Positions 22,233 to 33,732 of a DNA stretch of 34,886 nucleotides are shown piece by piece. The number at the start of each line of letters is the position of its first letter. The stretch's first letter is position 1. This DNA is from Nocardioides sp. SYSU D00038 (GTDB lineage: Bacteria > Actinomycetota > Actinomycetes > Propionibacteriales > Nocardioidaceae). A program made the position numbers and the translations under genes. The stretch covers positions 1 through 34,886 of the forward strand of contig NZ_JAFFJT010000036.1 in the NCBI RefSeq assembly GCF_016924665.1, read 5' to 3'. Below the pieces are notes generated by a model that did not search any database, had not been told where the DNA came from, and saw nothing but the letters and a program-made list of their open reading frames with translations.

Positions 22233-22553
22233 TCAGTCACGCGAGGCGAACTCGCGCTCGAGCGCGGCGACCTGCTTGGTGCCGAGGCCCCGCACCCGGC
22301 GGCTCTCGGCGATGCCCAGTCGCTCCATCAGCTGCTTGGCGCGCACCTTGCCCAGCCCGGGCATCGACTGCAGCAGGTCGACCACCCGCATCTTGCCGAT
22401 CACCTCGTTGCGCTGCCCCTCGGCGATCACGTCGGTGATCGAGGCCCCCGCGTTCTTGAGGCGGTTCTTGACCTCGGCCCGCTCGCGCCGCGAGGCGGCG
22501 GCCTTCTCGAGAGCTGCTTGACGCTGTTCCGGAGTGAGCGGGGGCAGAGCCAC
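22233..22553 (-). CDS. mihF: Mycobacterial-type integration host factor mIHF
   Basis: 106 residues, an actinobacteria-specific nucleoid-associated protein unrelated to alpha/beta IHF. The N-terminus ALPPLTPEQRQAALEKAA and the central VIGKMRVVDLLQSMPGLGKVRAKQLMERLGI, with a helix-hairpin-helix-like PGLGKVRA, are the family signature. The C-terminal RRVRGLGTKQVAALEREF helix completes it. The GTG start at 22553 has AAAGGA 9 nt upstream. It precedes gmk and rpoZ, as in Mycobacterium and Streptomyces. Confidence 0.95.
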   Translation of the reverse strand: MALPPLTPEQRQAALEKAAASRRERAEVKNRLKNAGASITDVIAEGQRNEVIGKMRVVDLLQSMPGLGKVRAKQLMERLGIAESRRVRGLGTKQVAALEREFASRD

Positions 22554-22743
22554 GGTCGCGGGTCCTTTGTCGTCTTCGCTGGGCTTGGGGGAGCTGCAGG
22601 TCAATCTAGTCAGGTTGTCGACCGGCGGGCAATCGGGGCCCCGGGCGGTCCGCACCGGTACCCCTCGCGGCCCGGACCGACCCCCGCCGTCCCCATTCAC
22701 GGCCCCGCCGACGGCGCCCCGCCGAGCGGGCCGGGTCAGAGGG
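22554..22743. other. Intergenic region between the pyr operon and mihF
   Basis: 190 bases without a supported gene. Next to the lipoprotein stop is an 8-bp tandem repeat (GGGTCAGA, 22733-22755, about three units). CGGTCCG (22646-22652) and CGGACCG (22673-22679) could form a 7-bp stem, a possible end of the pyr transcript, and a shorter CCCGC/GCGGG stem lies at 22718-22730. The mihF promoter candidate lies at 22603-22632. Confidence 0.5.
22603..22632 (-). promoter_or_regulatory. Candidate mihF promoter
   Basis: Minus strand TTGCCC (22632-22627), an 18-nt spacer and TAGATT (22608-22603); each box matches the consensus at four of six positions. It would give a leader of about 40 nt carrying the AAAGGA ribosome-binding site. 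Confidence 0.4.
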
Positions 22744-23229
22744 TCAGAGGGTCAGCGGGGACTTGCAGACGTCGCGCGCCTGCTGCTGCAGGCCGGCCAA
22801 CGCCTCGGTGGTCTGCGGGCTGGCCAGCGCGGTGGCGGCGGCCTCGATCCGGTCGCGCTCCTCGGGCGCCAGGTCCGACGGCGGTGCCTCCGGGTCGTAC
22901 GACGACGGCTCGACGCCGGCCTCGTCCAGGGCGTCGGCGAGGTCCTCGAGCGCCCCGACCACCTGCTGCCACTCGTCGCGAACGTCGCGGGGGGCGGCCG
23001 CGCGCAGGTCGCGGAAGACCGGCAGCGCCCGCAGCAGGGCGTCCGGCCCACCGGCGCCGATGATCTCGGTGAGCTCCTCCTGGTGGTCGGCCACGGCCTC
23101 GCAGTAGCCCTCTGGGCCGTCCTCGCCGCACCCGCCGAGCAGCAGCCCGCCGGCCAGCGCACCGACCGCGACCGTGGCCGACCAGCGCACCCGCACCGAC
23201 CCCCGCACCGGCCCCCGCACCCCCGTCAC
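22744..23229 (-). CDS. Lipoprotein of unknown function
   Basis: 161 residues. A basic n-region, a hydrophobic segment (ATVAVGALAGGLLL) and the lipobox LLGGC with C34 mark a lipid-anchored exported protein. The mature part is acidic and mostly helical: CEAVADHQEELTEII, then ALPVFRDLRAAAP, then ALEDLADALDEAG. It has two further Cys (in GYCEAV and DVCKSP) that could form a disulphide. The GTG start overlaps the pyrF stop as GTGA, so it is translated with the pyr operon. I recognise no domain. The canonical order has mihF directly after pyrF. Confidence 0.8.
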   Translation of the reverse strand: MTGVRGPVRGSVRVRWSATVAVGALAGGLLLGGCGEDGPEGYCEAVADHQEELTEIIGAGGPDALLRALPVFRDLRAAAPRDVRDEWQQVVGALEDLADALDEAGVEPSSYDPEAPPSDLAPEERDRIEAAATALASPQTTEALAGLQQQARDVCKSPLTL

Positions 23230-24068
23230 CCGCGGAGCCCGGCCAGCTCGTCGGTGGTGCGGCGCGCGGCGTCGGCCAGGGCCGCGACGTCGGGCCCGGC
23301 GCGCAGCAGCTCGCGGGAGGTGCTGGCGAGTACCGCGCCCGACGCCGCCCCGAAGATCCGCACCAGGTCGGCGGTGGTACCGCCCTGGGCACCGTAGCCG
23401 GGCGCGAGCACCGGGCCGTGGAAGGACAGGTCCACGCCCTCGGGCGGGCTGCCGATCGTCGCGCCCACCACCGCACCGAACGAGCCGAGCGGGTCGGCGC
23501 CGGCGTTGAGCTCGCCCAGCCGCCTCAGCACCCGGCCGGCGACGGTCGCGCCGTCGTCGGTGCGCGCGTGCTGGACCTCCGGCCCCTCCTTGTTGGAGGT
23601 GAGTGCGAGCACGAACAACCCGCCGCCGTGGATGCGGGCGGTATCGACGAACGGGTCGAGCGACCCGAAGCCGAGGTAGGGGCTGACGGTCACGGCGTCG
23701 GCGCCGAGCGGGGAGGCCGGGTCGAGGTAGGCGTCGGCGTAGGCCTGCGAGGTGGAGCCGATGTCTCCGCGCTTGACGTCGAGCAGCACGAGCGCGCCGG
23801 CGGCGCGCGACTCCGTCACCACCCGCTCGAGCACGGCGACCCCGCGGCTGCCGAAGCGCTCGTAGAACGCCGACTGGGGCTTGACCACCGGCGCCACCGG
23901 AGCCAGTGCCTCCACGGCGGTGAGCGCGAACCGCTCCAGGCCCGCGACGTCGTCGTCGAGCCCCCACTCCGCGAGCAGCGCGGCGTGCGGGTCGATGCCG
24001 GCGCACAGGTGCCCGCGAGCGGCCAGGGCGGCGTGCAGGCGCGCGCCGAAGGGGGTCGGGCTGGTCAT
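23226..24068 (-). CDS. pyrF: Orotidine 5'-phosphate decarboxylase (type 2)
   Basis: 280 residues, the long type-2 form. LCAGIDPHAALLAEWGL at 21-37, KPQSAFYERFG at 63-73 and LLDVKRGDIGST at 95-106 with catalytic K99 are visible, then VSPYLGFGSLDPFV. It decarboxylates OMP to UMP, the last step of de novo pyrimidine synthesis. The ATG overlaps the pyrD stop (ATGA), and the stop overlaps the lipoprotein start (GTGA). Confidence 0.97.
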   Translation of the reverse strand: MTSPTPFGARLHAALAARGHLCAGIDPHAALLAEWGLDDDVAGLERFALTAVEALAPVAPVVKPQSAFYERFGSRGVAVLERVVTESRAAGALVLLDVKRGDIGSTSQAYADAYLDPASPLGADAVTVSPYLGFGSLDPFVDTARIHGGGLFVLALTSNKEGPEVQHARTDDGATVAGRVLRRLGELNAGADPLGSFGAVVGATIGSPPEGVDLSFHGPVLAPGYGAQGGTTADLVRIFGAASGAVLASTSRELLRAGPDVAALADAARRTTDELAGLRG

Positions 24069-25134
24069 GGCTGGTCTCCTGTCGTGGCGAGCCCGGCGGC
24101 CACCCGCCCGGGCCAGCGCGGTCCTTCGTAGACGAACGCCGAGTAGGCCTGCACCAGGGTCGCGCCGGCGGCGATCCGCTCGCGGGCCTGCTCGACGCTG
24201 CCGATGCCGCCCACCCCGACCAGCGTGAGCCGGTCGCCGAGCCGCTCGCGCAGCAGCCGCAGCACCGCCAGCGACCGGTCGGCCAGCGGTGCACCGGACA
24301 GGCCGCCGGGGCCGCAGCGCTCCACCGCCTCGGGCGGCGAGACCAGGCCGGCGCGGCTGGTGGTGGTGTTGGTCGCGACGATGCCGTCGAGCCCGATCGC
24401 CAGCGCCAGGTCGGCGACAGCCAGCACGTCGTCGTCGGCGAGGTCGGGGGCGATCTTGACCAGCAGCGGGACGCGGTGGGTGGTCACGGCGTCCGCCGTG
24501 CGCCGCACGTGCTCCAGCAGCGGCTGGAGCCGCTCGACCGACTGGAGGTCGCGCAGACCGGGAGTGTTGGGAGAGCTCACGTTGACCACGAGGTACTGCG
24601 CCCAGGGCGCGAGCAGCCGGGCGCTCTTGGCGTAGTCGGCCAGCACCGCCCGCTGGTCGTCCTCGGGCACCACCTTGGTCTTGCCGATGTTGACGCCGAG
24701 CACCGGCGGCGGCGCCGAGCGGTCGACCTCGGCCAGCCTGCGGGCCCGGTGGGCGAGCCGGGTCGCCACAGCGGCGGCGCCGTCGTTGTTGAAGCCCATC
24801 CGGTTGACGACCGCGCGATCCTGGGGAAGCCGGAACAGGCGGGGTCGGGGGTTGCCGGGCTGGGGCTCCGCGGTGACCGTGCCGATCTCGACGTGCCCGA
24901 AGCCCAGGGCGCCGAGCGCGTCGACGCCGACGGCGTTCTTGTCGAAGCCTGCCGCGAGCCCGAGCCGGTGGGGGAAGAGCAGGCCCATCGCCGGTACCGG
25001 CGCGTGCACGACCGGGCGCACCCGCCGGCCCTGCTGGAGCACCGGCGCCGCGCCCCGGATCGCACGGAGCGCCAGGTGGTGGGCGCGCTCGGCGTCGGTG
25101 CGGGTCAGCACCCGGTCGAACACGGTCCGGTAGA

Positions 25135-25138
<4 letters not shown>
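24065..25138 (-). CDS. pyrD: Dihydroorotate dehydrogenase (quinone), class 2
   Basis: 357 residues. The N-terminal helical part is the membrane/quinone-binding extension of class 2 enzymes. GLAAGFDKNAVGVDAL (FMN site), VNRMGFNNDG and VVNVSSPNTPGLRDLQ, with the Ser general base of class 2, follow. VGVGGIGSVEQARERIAAGATLVQAYSAFVYEG near the C-terminus is the FMN phosphate site. It oxidises dihydroorotate to orotate at the membrane. I chose GTG 25138, overlapping the carB stop as GTGA. Confidence 0.97.
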
Positions 25139-28464
<3,326 letters not shown>

Positions 28465-28465
28465 G

Positions 28466-29632
28466 TCAGGCGTCCTTCGTGATGAGAGTGACGAAGCGGT
28501 CGAAGAGGTACGCCGCGTCGTGGGGGCCGGCGGCGGCCTCGGGGTGGTACTGCACGGAGAAGGCGCGCAGCTCGCCCCGGGGCGAGCGGAGCTCGAGGCC
28601 CTCCACCACGTCGTCGTTGAGGCAGACGTGGCTGACCTCCGCCCGGCCGAACGGCGTCTCGGTGGGCCCGTCGAGCGGGGCGTCGACGGCGAACCCGTGG
28701 TTGTGGGCGGTGACCTCCACCTTGCCGGTGGTGCGGTCGAGCACCGGTTGGTTGATGCCGCGGTGGCCGTAGCGCAGCTTGTAGGTGCCGAAGCCCAGCG
28801 CCCGCCCGAAGAGCTGGTTGCCGAAGCAGATGCCGAAGTACGGCAGCTCCCGCTCCAGCGCTCCCTGCAGCAGCTCCACCTGGTGGGTGGTGGCGGCCGG
28901 GTCGCCGGGGCCGTTGGAGTAGAAGAGCCCGTCTGGGCGCACGGCGAGCACGTCGTCGAGGGTCGCGGTGGCCGGCAGCACGTGCACCTCGATGCCGCGC
29001 TCGGCCATCCGGTGCGGGGTCATCCCCTTGATGCCGAGGTCGAGCGCCGCCACGGTGAGCCGCTTCTCGCCGTGCGCCGGCACGACGTACGCCTCGGTGG
29101 TCGAGACCTCGCTGGCCAGCTCGCTGCCGGTCATCTCGGCCGACGAGCGCACCCGGGCCAGCAGCGCCGCGGGGTCGGTCTCGGTGGTGGAGATGCCGAC
29201 CCGCATCGCGCCGCGCTCGCGCAGGTGGCGGGTGAGCGCGCGGGTGTCGACGCCGGAGATGCCGACCACGCCGTGCTCGCGCAGCTCGTCGTCGAGGGTG
29301 CGGCGCGAGCGCCAGCTGCTCGGCACCCGGGCGGGGTCGCGGACGACGTAGCCGGCCACCCAGATCCGGCGGCTCTCGGGGTCGTCGTCGTTGATGCCGG
29401 TGTTGCCGACGTGGGGAGAGGTCATCACCACCACCTGCCGGTGGTAGGAGGGATCGGTGAGCGTCTCCTGGTAGCCGGTCATGCCGGTGTTGAAGACCGC
29501 CTCGCCGAAGGTCTCCCCCGCCGCGCCGAACGCCTCGCCGTGGAAGGTGCGGCCGTCCTCGAGGACGAGGATCGCCGGTCCGGTGGTCACCGGGGTGGAC
29601 GTGGGGCTGGGGCTGGAGCTGGTGGTGGTCAC
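28466..29632 (-). CDS. carA: Carbamoyl-phosphate synthase small subunit
   Basis: 388 residues. After an unusual Ser/Thr/Pro-rich stretch of about 18 residues, the core begins AILVLEDGRTFHGEAFG. The class I glutamine amidotransferase triad is present: C269 in FGICFGNQLFG, H363 and E365 in QYHPEA. It supplies ammonia from glutamine to CarB. I chose GTG 29632 because GGGAAG lies 5 nt upstream and the start overlaps the pyrC stop (GTGA); the internal GTG 29590 has no such site. Confidence 0.96.
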   Translation of the reverse strand: MTTTSSSPSPTSTPVTTGPAILVLEDGRTFHGEAFGAAGETFGEAVFNTGMTGYQETLTDPSYHRQVVVMTSPHVGNTGINDDDPESRRIWVAGYVVRDPARVPSSWRSRRTLDDELREHGVVGISGVDTRALTRHLRERGAMRVGISTTETDPAALLARVRSSAEMTGSELASEVSTTEAYVVPAHGEKRLTVAALDLGIKGMTPHRMAERGIEVHVLPATATLDDVLAVRPDGLFYSNGPGDPAATTHQVELLQGALERELPYFGICFGNQLFGRALGFGTYKLRYGHRGINQPVLDRTTGKVEVTAHNHGFAVDAPLDGPTETPFGRAEVSHVCLNDDVVEGLELRSPRGELRAFSVQYHPEAAAGPHDAAYLFDRFVTLITKDA

Positions 29633-30915
29633 TGGAGCTTCCCGTCGAGCACGGTGGCGTGGCCGCGGAGGAACGTCGCGACCACCCGGCCGGGCAGCTC
29701 CATCCCGCGGTAGGGCGTGTTGCGGCTGAGGCTGGCCGACTCCGAGGGCTCGACCACCCGGCGCACCGCGGGGTCGTAGAGCAGCACGTTGGCCGGGTTG
29801 CCGACCTCGATCGGCCGCCCGTGGTCGGCGACCCGCCCGATCCGGGCGGGGGCGTAGGACATCCGCTCGGCGACCCCGGCCCAGTCGAGCAGTCCGGGGT
29901 CGACCATCGTCTCCTGCACGATCGACAGCGCCGTCTCGAGGCCGAGCATGCCGAACGCCGCCGCGGCCCACTCGCAGTCCTTGTCCTCGTGGGGGTGCGG
30001 AGCGTGGTCGGTGGCGACGACGTCGATGGTGCCGTCGGCCAGGCCGGCGCGCAGCGCCTCGACGTCGACTCCCGAGCGCAGCGGCGGGTTCACCTTGTAG
30101 ATCGGGTCGTAGGTCGCGGCCAGGTCGTCGGTGAGCAGCAGGTGGTGGGGGCAGGCCTCGGCGGTGACGTTCCAGCCCTTGCGCTTGGCGTCGCGGACGA
30201 TCTCGACCGAGCCCGCGGTCGACACGTGGCACACGTGCAGCCGGGAGCCGACGTGGGCGGCCAGCAGGCAGTCGCGGGCGATGATCGCCTCCTCCGCCAC
30301 GGCGGGCCAGCCGGTGAGGCCGAGCCGGCCGGACAGCTCGCCCTCGTTCATCTGCGCGCCCTCGGTGAGCCGCGGCTCCTGGGCGTGCTGGGCGACGACG
30401 CCGTCGAAGGCCTTGACGTACTCCAGCGCCCGACGCATCAGCACCGCGTCGCTCACGCAGCAGCCGTCGTCGGAGAAGACCCGCACCCGGGCGGCGGAGT
30501 CGGCCATCGCGCCCAGCTCGGCCAGCCGCTCGCCGGCCAGGCCCACGGTGACCGCGCCCACGGGGTAGACGTCGCAGTAGCCGGCCTCGCGGCCGAGCCG
30601 CCAGACCTGCTCGACCACGCCGGCGGTGTCGGCAACCGGCTCGGTGTTGGCCATCGCGTGCACGGCGGTGAAGCCGCCGAGCGCCGCGGCGCGGGTGCCG
30701 GTCTCGACGGTCTCGGCGTCCTCACGCCCCGGCTCGCGCAGGTGGGTGTGCAGGTCGACCAGCCCGGGCAGCGCCACCAGCCCGGCGGCGTCGACGACCT
30801 CGGCACCCGCGGCGTCGAGGCCGGTGCCGACCTCGGCGACCACCCCGTCGCGCAGCAGCAGGTCGGTCGGGTCGCCGCCCAGCACGGCGGCGCCCCGGAT
30901 GAGGTAGCCGGTCAC
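29629..30915 (-). CDS. pyrC: Dihydroorotase (class I)
   Basis: 428 residues, amidohydrolase fold. Zinc ligands H56 and H58 lie in LVDLHTHLREPG; AMANTEPVADT, LHVCHVSTAGSV and VVATDHAPH (catalytic Asp) follow. It cyclises carbamoyl-aspartate to dihydroorotate in the cytoplasm. The GTG start at 30915 has AGGAG closely upstream and overlaps the pyrB stop as GTGA; its own stop overlaps carA the same way. Confidence 0.97.
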   Translation of the reverse strand: MTGYLIRGAAVLGGDPTDLLLRDGVVAEVGTGLDAAGAEVVDAAGLVALPGLVDLHTHLREPGREDAETVETGTRAAALGGFTAVHAMANTEPVADTAGVVEQVWRLGREAGYCDVYPVGAVTVGLAGERLAELGAMADSAARVRVFSDDGCCVSDAVLMRRALEYVKAFDGVVAQHAQEPRLTEGAQMNEGELSGRLGLTGWPAVAEEAIIARDCLLAAHVGSRLHVCHVSTAGSVEIVRDAKRKGWNVTAEACPHHLLLTDDLAATYDPIYKVNPPLRSGVDVEALRAGLADGTIDVVATDHAPHPHEDKDCEWAAAAFGMLGLETALSIVQETMVDPGLLDWAGVAERMSYAPARIGRVADHGRPIEVGNPANVLLYDPAVRRVVEPSESASLSRNTPYRGMELPGRVVATFLRGHATVLDGKLQ

Positions 30916-31883
30916 TCTTCTCCTCCCACGGCAGGCTCGGACCCTCCGAGCAGCAGGTAGAGCACGGCCATCCGCACGGCGACGCCGTTGGTGACCTGCT
31001 CGACGATCACCGAGCGGTCGCTGTCGGCGACGTCGGCGGTGATCTCCATGCCCCGGACCATCGGCCCGGGGTGCATCACGATCGTGTGGTCCTGCAGCGT
31101 CGCCATCCGGCGACCGTCGAGGCCGTAGCGGCGGGAGTACTCCCGCGGCGTCGGGAAGAAGCCGCCGGTCATCCGCTCCCGCTGCACCCGCAGCATCATC
31201 ACCGCGTCGGCCTTGGGCAGCACTGCGTCGAGGTCGTACGACGTCTCGACCGGCCAGGTCCCGACCCCCACCGGCAGCAGCGTCGGCGGCGCCACCAGCG
31301 TCACCTCGGCGCCCAGGGTGCGCAGCAGCAGCGCGTTGGAGCGGGCCACCCGGCTGTGCAGCACGTCGCCGACCACCGCGATCCGGCGGCCCTCGAGGCT
31401 GCCCGGGCGGAGCCGACCGCCGTCGGTGCTGCCGAGGTGGCGGTAGAGCGTGAACGCGTCGAGCAGCGCCTGGGTCGGGTGCTCGTGGGTGCCGTCTCCG
31501 GCGTTGACCACGCTGGAGCGCACCCACCCGGAGTGGGCCAGCCGGTGCGGGGCGCCGCTGGCGCCGTGGCGCACCACGACGGCGTCCGCGCCCATCGCCT
31601 CCAGCGTCAGCGCGGTGTCCTTGAGGCTCTCGCCCTTGCTCAGCGAGGAGCCCTTCGCGGCGAAGTTGATGACGTCGGCGCTCAGCCGCTTGGCCGCGGC
31701 CTCGAAGGAGATCCGGGTGCGCGTGGAGTCCTCGAAGAACAGGTTGACCACGGTGCGCCCGCGCAGCGCCGGCAGCTTCTTGATCGGCCGGTCGGCGAGC
31801 TCGCGCAGCTCGGCCGCGGTCTGCAGGACCAGCTCGGCGTCGTCGCGGCCGAGGTCGGCGGCCGAGAGCAGGTGGCGCTTCAC
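30912..31883 (-). CDS. pyrB: Aspartate carbamoyltransferase catalytic subunit
   Basis: 323 residues. The carbamoyl-phosphate site STRTR at 53-57 (in FFEDSTRTRISFE), KGESLKDTA, the HEHPTQALLD segment and PGPMVRGME near the end are all typical. It makes carbamoyl-aspartate. No pyrI regulatory chain gene is present, as usual for actinobacteria. The GTG start overlaps the pyrR stop (GTGA). Confidence 0.97.
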   Translation of the reverse strand: MKRHLLSAADLGRDDAELVLQTAAELRELADRPIKKLPALRGRTVVNLFFEDSTRTRISFEAAAKRLSADVINFAAKGSSLSKGESLKDTALTLEAMGADAVVVRHGASGAPHRLAHSGWVRSSVVNAGDGTHEHPTQALLDAFTLYRHLGSTDGGRLRPGSLEGRRIAVVGDVLHSRVARSNALLLRTLGAEVTLVAPPTLLPVGVGTWPVETSYDLDAVLPKADAVMMLRVQRERMTGGFFPTPREYSRRYGLDGRRMATLQDHTIVMHPGPMVRGMEITADVADSDRSVIVEQVTNGVAVRMAVLYLLLGGSEPAVGGEE

Positions 31884-32452
31884 GGCGTCGCCGCCCCCTG
31901 GATGGTGACCGCGTCGGAGTCGTCGACGCCGTCGAGGGTGACCCGCACCTGCTCGACCAGCGAGGTGGGCAGGTTCTTGCCCACGAAGTCGGCGCGGATC
32001 GGCAGCTCGCGGTGGCCCCGGTCGACCAGCACCGCCAGCCGCACCGCCGCCGGGCGGCCGAGGTCGTTGAGGGCGTCGAGCGCCGCCCGGATCGTGCGGC
32101 CCGAGAAGAGCACGTCGTCGACGAGCACCACGACCTTGTCGTCGATGCCGTCGGCCGGGATGTCGGTGCGCATCAGCGCCCGGGCGGGCTTGAGCCGCAG
32201 GTCGTCGCGGTACATGGTCACGTCGAGGGAGCCGACGGGCACCGCGTTGCCCTCGACCGAGGCGATCCGCTCGGCGATCCGCTCGGCCAGCGGCACGCCG
32301 CGGCTGGGGATGCCGAGGAGCACCAGGTCCGAGGCGCCCTTATTGCGCTCGAGGATCTCGTGGGAGATGCGGGTGAGGGCCCGGGCGATGTCACGGGCGT
32401 CGAGCACGACCCGGCCGGTGTCGGGTCCTGCAGGGGCGGGCTGGGCACACAC
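31880..32452 (-). CDS. pyrR: Pyr operon RNA-binding attenuator PyrR
   Basis: 190 residues. The PRPP-binding loop VVLVDDVLFSGRTIRAAL, starting near residue 108, marks the phosphoribosyltransferase fold, with VTMYRDDL and VDRGHRELPIRADFVGKNLPTS as further PyrR signatures. PyrR binds pyr mRNA in response to UMP and also has weak uracil phosphoribosyltransferase activity. I chose GTG 32452 with GGAG 5 nt upstream; a second purine-rich AAGGAGG lies further up. First gene of the pyr operon. Confidence 0.96.
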   Translation of the reverse strand: MCAQPAPAGPDTGRVVLDARDIARALTRISHEILERNKGASDLVLLGIPSRGVPLAERIAERIASVEGNAVPVGSLDVTMYRDDLRLKPARALMRTDIPADGIDDKVVVLVDDVLFSGRTIRAALDALNDLGRPAAVRLAVLVDRGHRELPIRADFVGKNLPTSLVEQVRVTLDGVDDSDAVTIQGAATP

Positions 32453-32473
32453 GGGTGCTCCTGACCTCCTTCT

Positions 32474-32489
32474 CCGCCTCACGGGACGG
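32474..32489 (-). promoter_or_regulatory. PyrR-binding loop in the pyr leader
   Basis: Read on the minus strand, TCCCGTGAGGC matches the known PyrR target core UCCNGNGAGGY. It sits in a small bulged hairpin (CC, GT bulge, CC, loop CGTGA, GG, C, GG). The AAGGAGG sequence before pyrR starts a few bases after it, so bound PyrR could block ribosome entry. That mode was shown for mycobacterial pyr leaders. No terminator hairpin is evident. Confidence 0.75.
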
Positions 32490-32515
32490 CTCGTTAAAGG
32501 ATGTCGAACGCCCTC

Positions 32516-32521
32516 ACCCTA
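32516..32521 (-). promoter_or_regulatory. Candidate -10 of the pyr operon
   Basis: Minus strand TAGGGT fits TAnnnT and would give a leader of about 57 nt before pyrR that includes the whole PyrR loop. I see no good -35 box. Confidence 0.35.
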
Positions 32522-32562
32522 CCTCCGCAGGACGGCAACCCCGCGCCCGGCGCCCCGGCTTC

Positions 32563-33579
32563 TCACGCGTCGGACACGTCGAGCAGCACCTTGCCCACCG
32601 CGCCGCCCTCGACGGCGTCGTGCGCCGCCGCGGCCTGCTCCAGCGGGTAGTGGTGCAGCGGCACGCCGGCGTCCTCGCCGACCCGCAGCGCGCCGGCCGC
32701 GACGGCCGCCGAGACGTCGTCGACCGCGGCCCGGAGCAGGTGCTCGTGGAGGGTGTAGAGGATGAGGAACTGGAAGCGCAGGTTCTTGCCGAACGCCGCC
32801 CGCAGCGGCATCGTCAGCTCGTCGCCGCCGTTGTTGGCGTAGATCGACACCAGTCCGTGCACCTTGACCAGGTCGAGGTCGACGGCGACGTTCTGGGCCG
32901 GAGCCACCTCGACGGCGATGTCGACGCCGTCGGGCGCGAAGGCCCGGACCTCGCGCGCGGTGTCGCCGACGGTGTAGTTCACGGTGTGGTGGGCGCCGGC
33001 CGCCACGGCCAGCGCGCCCTTCTCGTCGCTGCTGACGGTGGTCACCACGGTCGCCCCCGCCCACCTGGCGAGCTGGATCGCGGCGTTGCCGACCGCGCCC
33101 GCTCCCCCGGCGACGAGCACGGTGCGCCCGGCCAGCGCACCGGGCGCGAGCCGGGCCGGGCCGTCCTCGTGAGCGGTGAGCGCCCGGTGGGCGGTCACGG
33201 CCGGCACGCCCAGGCTGGCCCCGAGGTCGAACGACGCGCCGTCGGGCAGCGCCACCACCCGCTCGACCGGCTGCACGGTGAAGTCGGCCGCCGTGCCGTG
33301 GGGCCGGCCGTGCTGGGCCAGCACCAGCCACACCCGGTCGCCGGGCGCGAACGAGGTCACCCCGGGGCCCACCGCGTCGACGACGCCGGCGCCGTCCTGT
33401 CCGGGCGTCACCTCGTCGTGCCCGGCCACCATCCCGGCGCGGAACTTCCAGTCCGTGGGGTTCACCCCCGACCGCACCACCCGCACCCGGACCTCACCCG
33501 GCCCCGGCTCGGGCACCTCCCGATCCCCCAGCCTCAGCACGGACGACGGCCCGGTCTCGCGATAGGTGACGGCACGCAT
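32563..33579 (-). CDS. Zinc-independent MDR / quinone oxidoreductase-like protein
   Basis: 338 residues of the medium-chain dehydrogenase/reductase superfamily. The N-terminal GroES-like part starts MRAVTYRETGPSSVLRLGD and includes VVRSGVNPTDWKFRAG, typical of NADPH:quinone reductases and lacking the Cys/His zinc ligands of alcohol dehydrogenases. The Rossmann part has VLVAGGAGAVGNAAIQLARWAGA for NADPH. Substrate unknown. The start is ATG 33579, 7 nt after TAGCGT, so the mRNA is probably leaderless. It stands alone between the pyr leader and the ATPase gene. Confidence 0.87.
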   Translation of the reverse strand: MRAVTYRETGPSSVLRLGDREVPEPGPGEVRVRVVRSGVNPTDWKFRAGMVAGHDEVTPGQDGAGVVDAVGPGVTSFAPGDRVWLVLAQHGRPHGTAADFTVQPVERVVALPDGASFDLGASLGVPAVTAHRALTAHEDGPARLAPGALAGRTVLVAGGAGAVGNAAIQLARWAGATVVTTVSSDEKGALAVAAGAHHTVNYTVGDTAREVRAFAPDGVDIAVEVAPAQNVAVDLDLVKVHGLVSIYANNGGDELTMPLRAAFGKNLRFQFLILYTLHEHLLRAAVDDVSAAVAAGALRVGEDAGVPLHHYPLEQAAAAHDAVEGGAVGKVLLDVSDA

Positions 33580-33592
33580 GGCCCCGACGCTA
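33580..33592 (-). promoter_or_regulatory. Putative leaderless promoter of the MDR gene
   Basis: Minus strand TAGCGT (33592-33587), then 7 nt, then ATG 33579. There is no ribosome-binding site. Confidence 0.45.
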
Positions 33593-33599
33593 GCGCGCG

Positions 33600-33683
33600 G
33601 TGGGTGGGTCGCCGACCCGTCGCCTGTTGTCGACAGATCGGCGCGAGGTGTCGGCAACTCGCGCCGGGTCGGCGAACCCCCAC
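33600..33683. repeat. Nested inverted repeat with two inner hairpins
   Basis: Outer arms 33600-33619 and 33665-33683 pair with an 11-bp uninterrupted core (TCGCCGACCCG against CGGGTCGGCGA). Inside are GCGCGAG/CTCGCGC (33641-33647 with 33658-33664, 10-nt loop) and a small CTGT/ACAG stem (33624-33636). Together they can fold into a three-way junction. It fills most of the gap between two minus-strand genes. Confidence 0.7.
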
Positions 33684-33686
33684 GCA

Positions 33687-33725
33687 CCGAGTCGTCGTTG
33701 CCCGTGACGAGCAACGACGACTCGG
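33687..33725 (-). terminator. Perfect 15-bp hairpin after the ATPase gene
   Basis: CCGAGTCGTCGTTGC (33687-33701) and its exact reverse complement (33711-33725) enclose a 9-nt loop, 7 bases beyond the stop of the ATPase gene. It is a likely terminator without T-tract. The arm resembles that of the palindrome at 11231-11273. Confidence 0.7.
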
Positions 33726-33732
33726 CAGCAGG

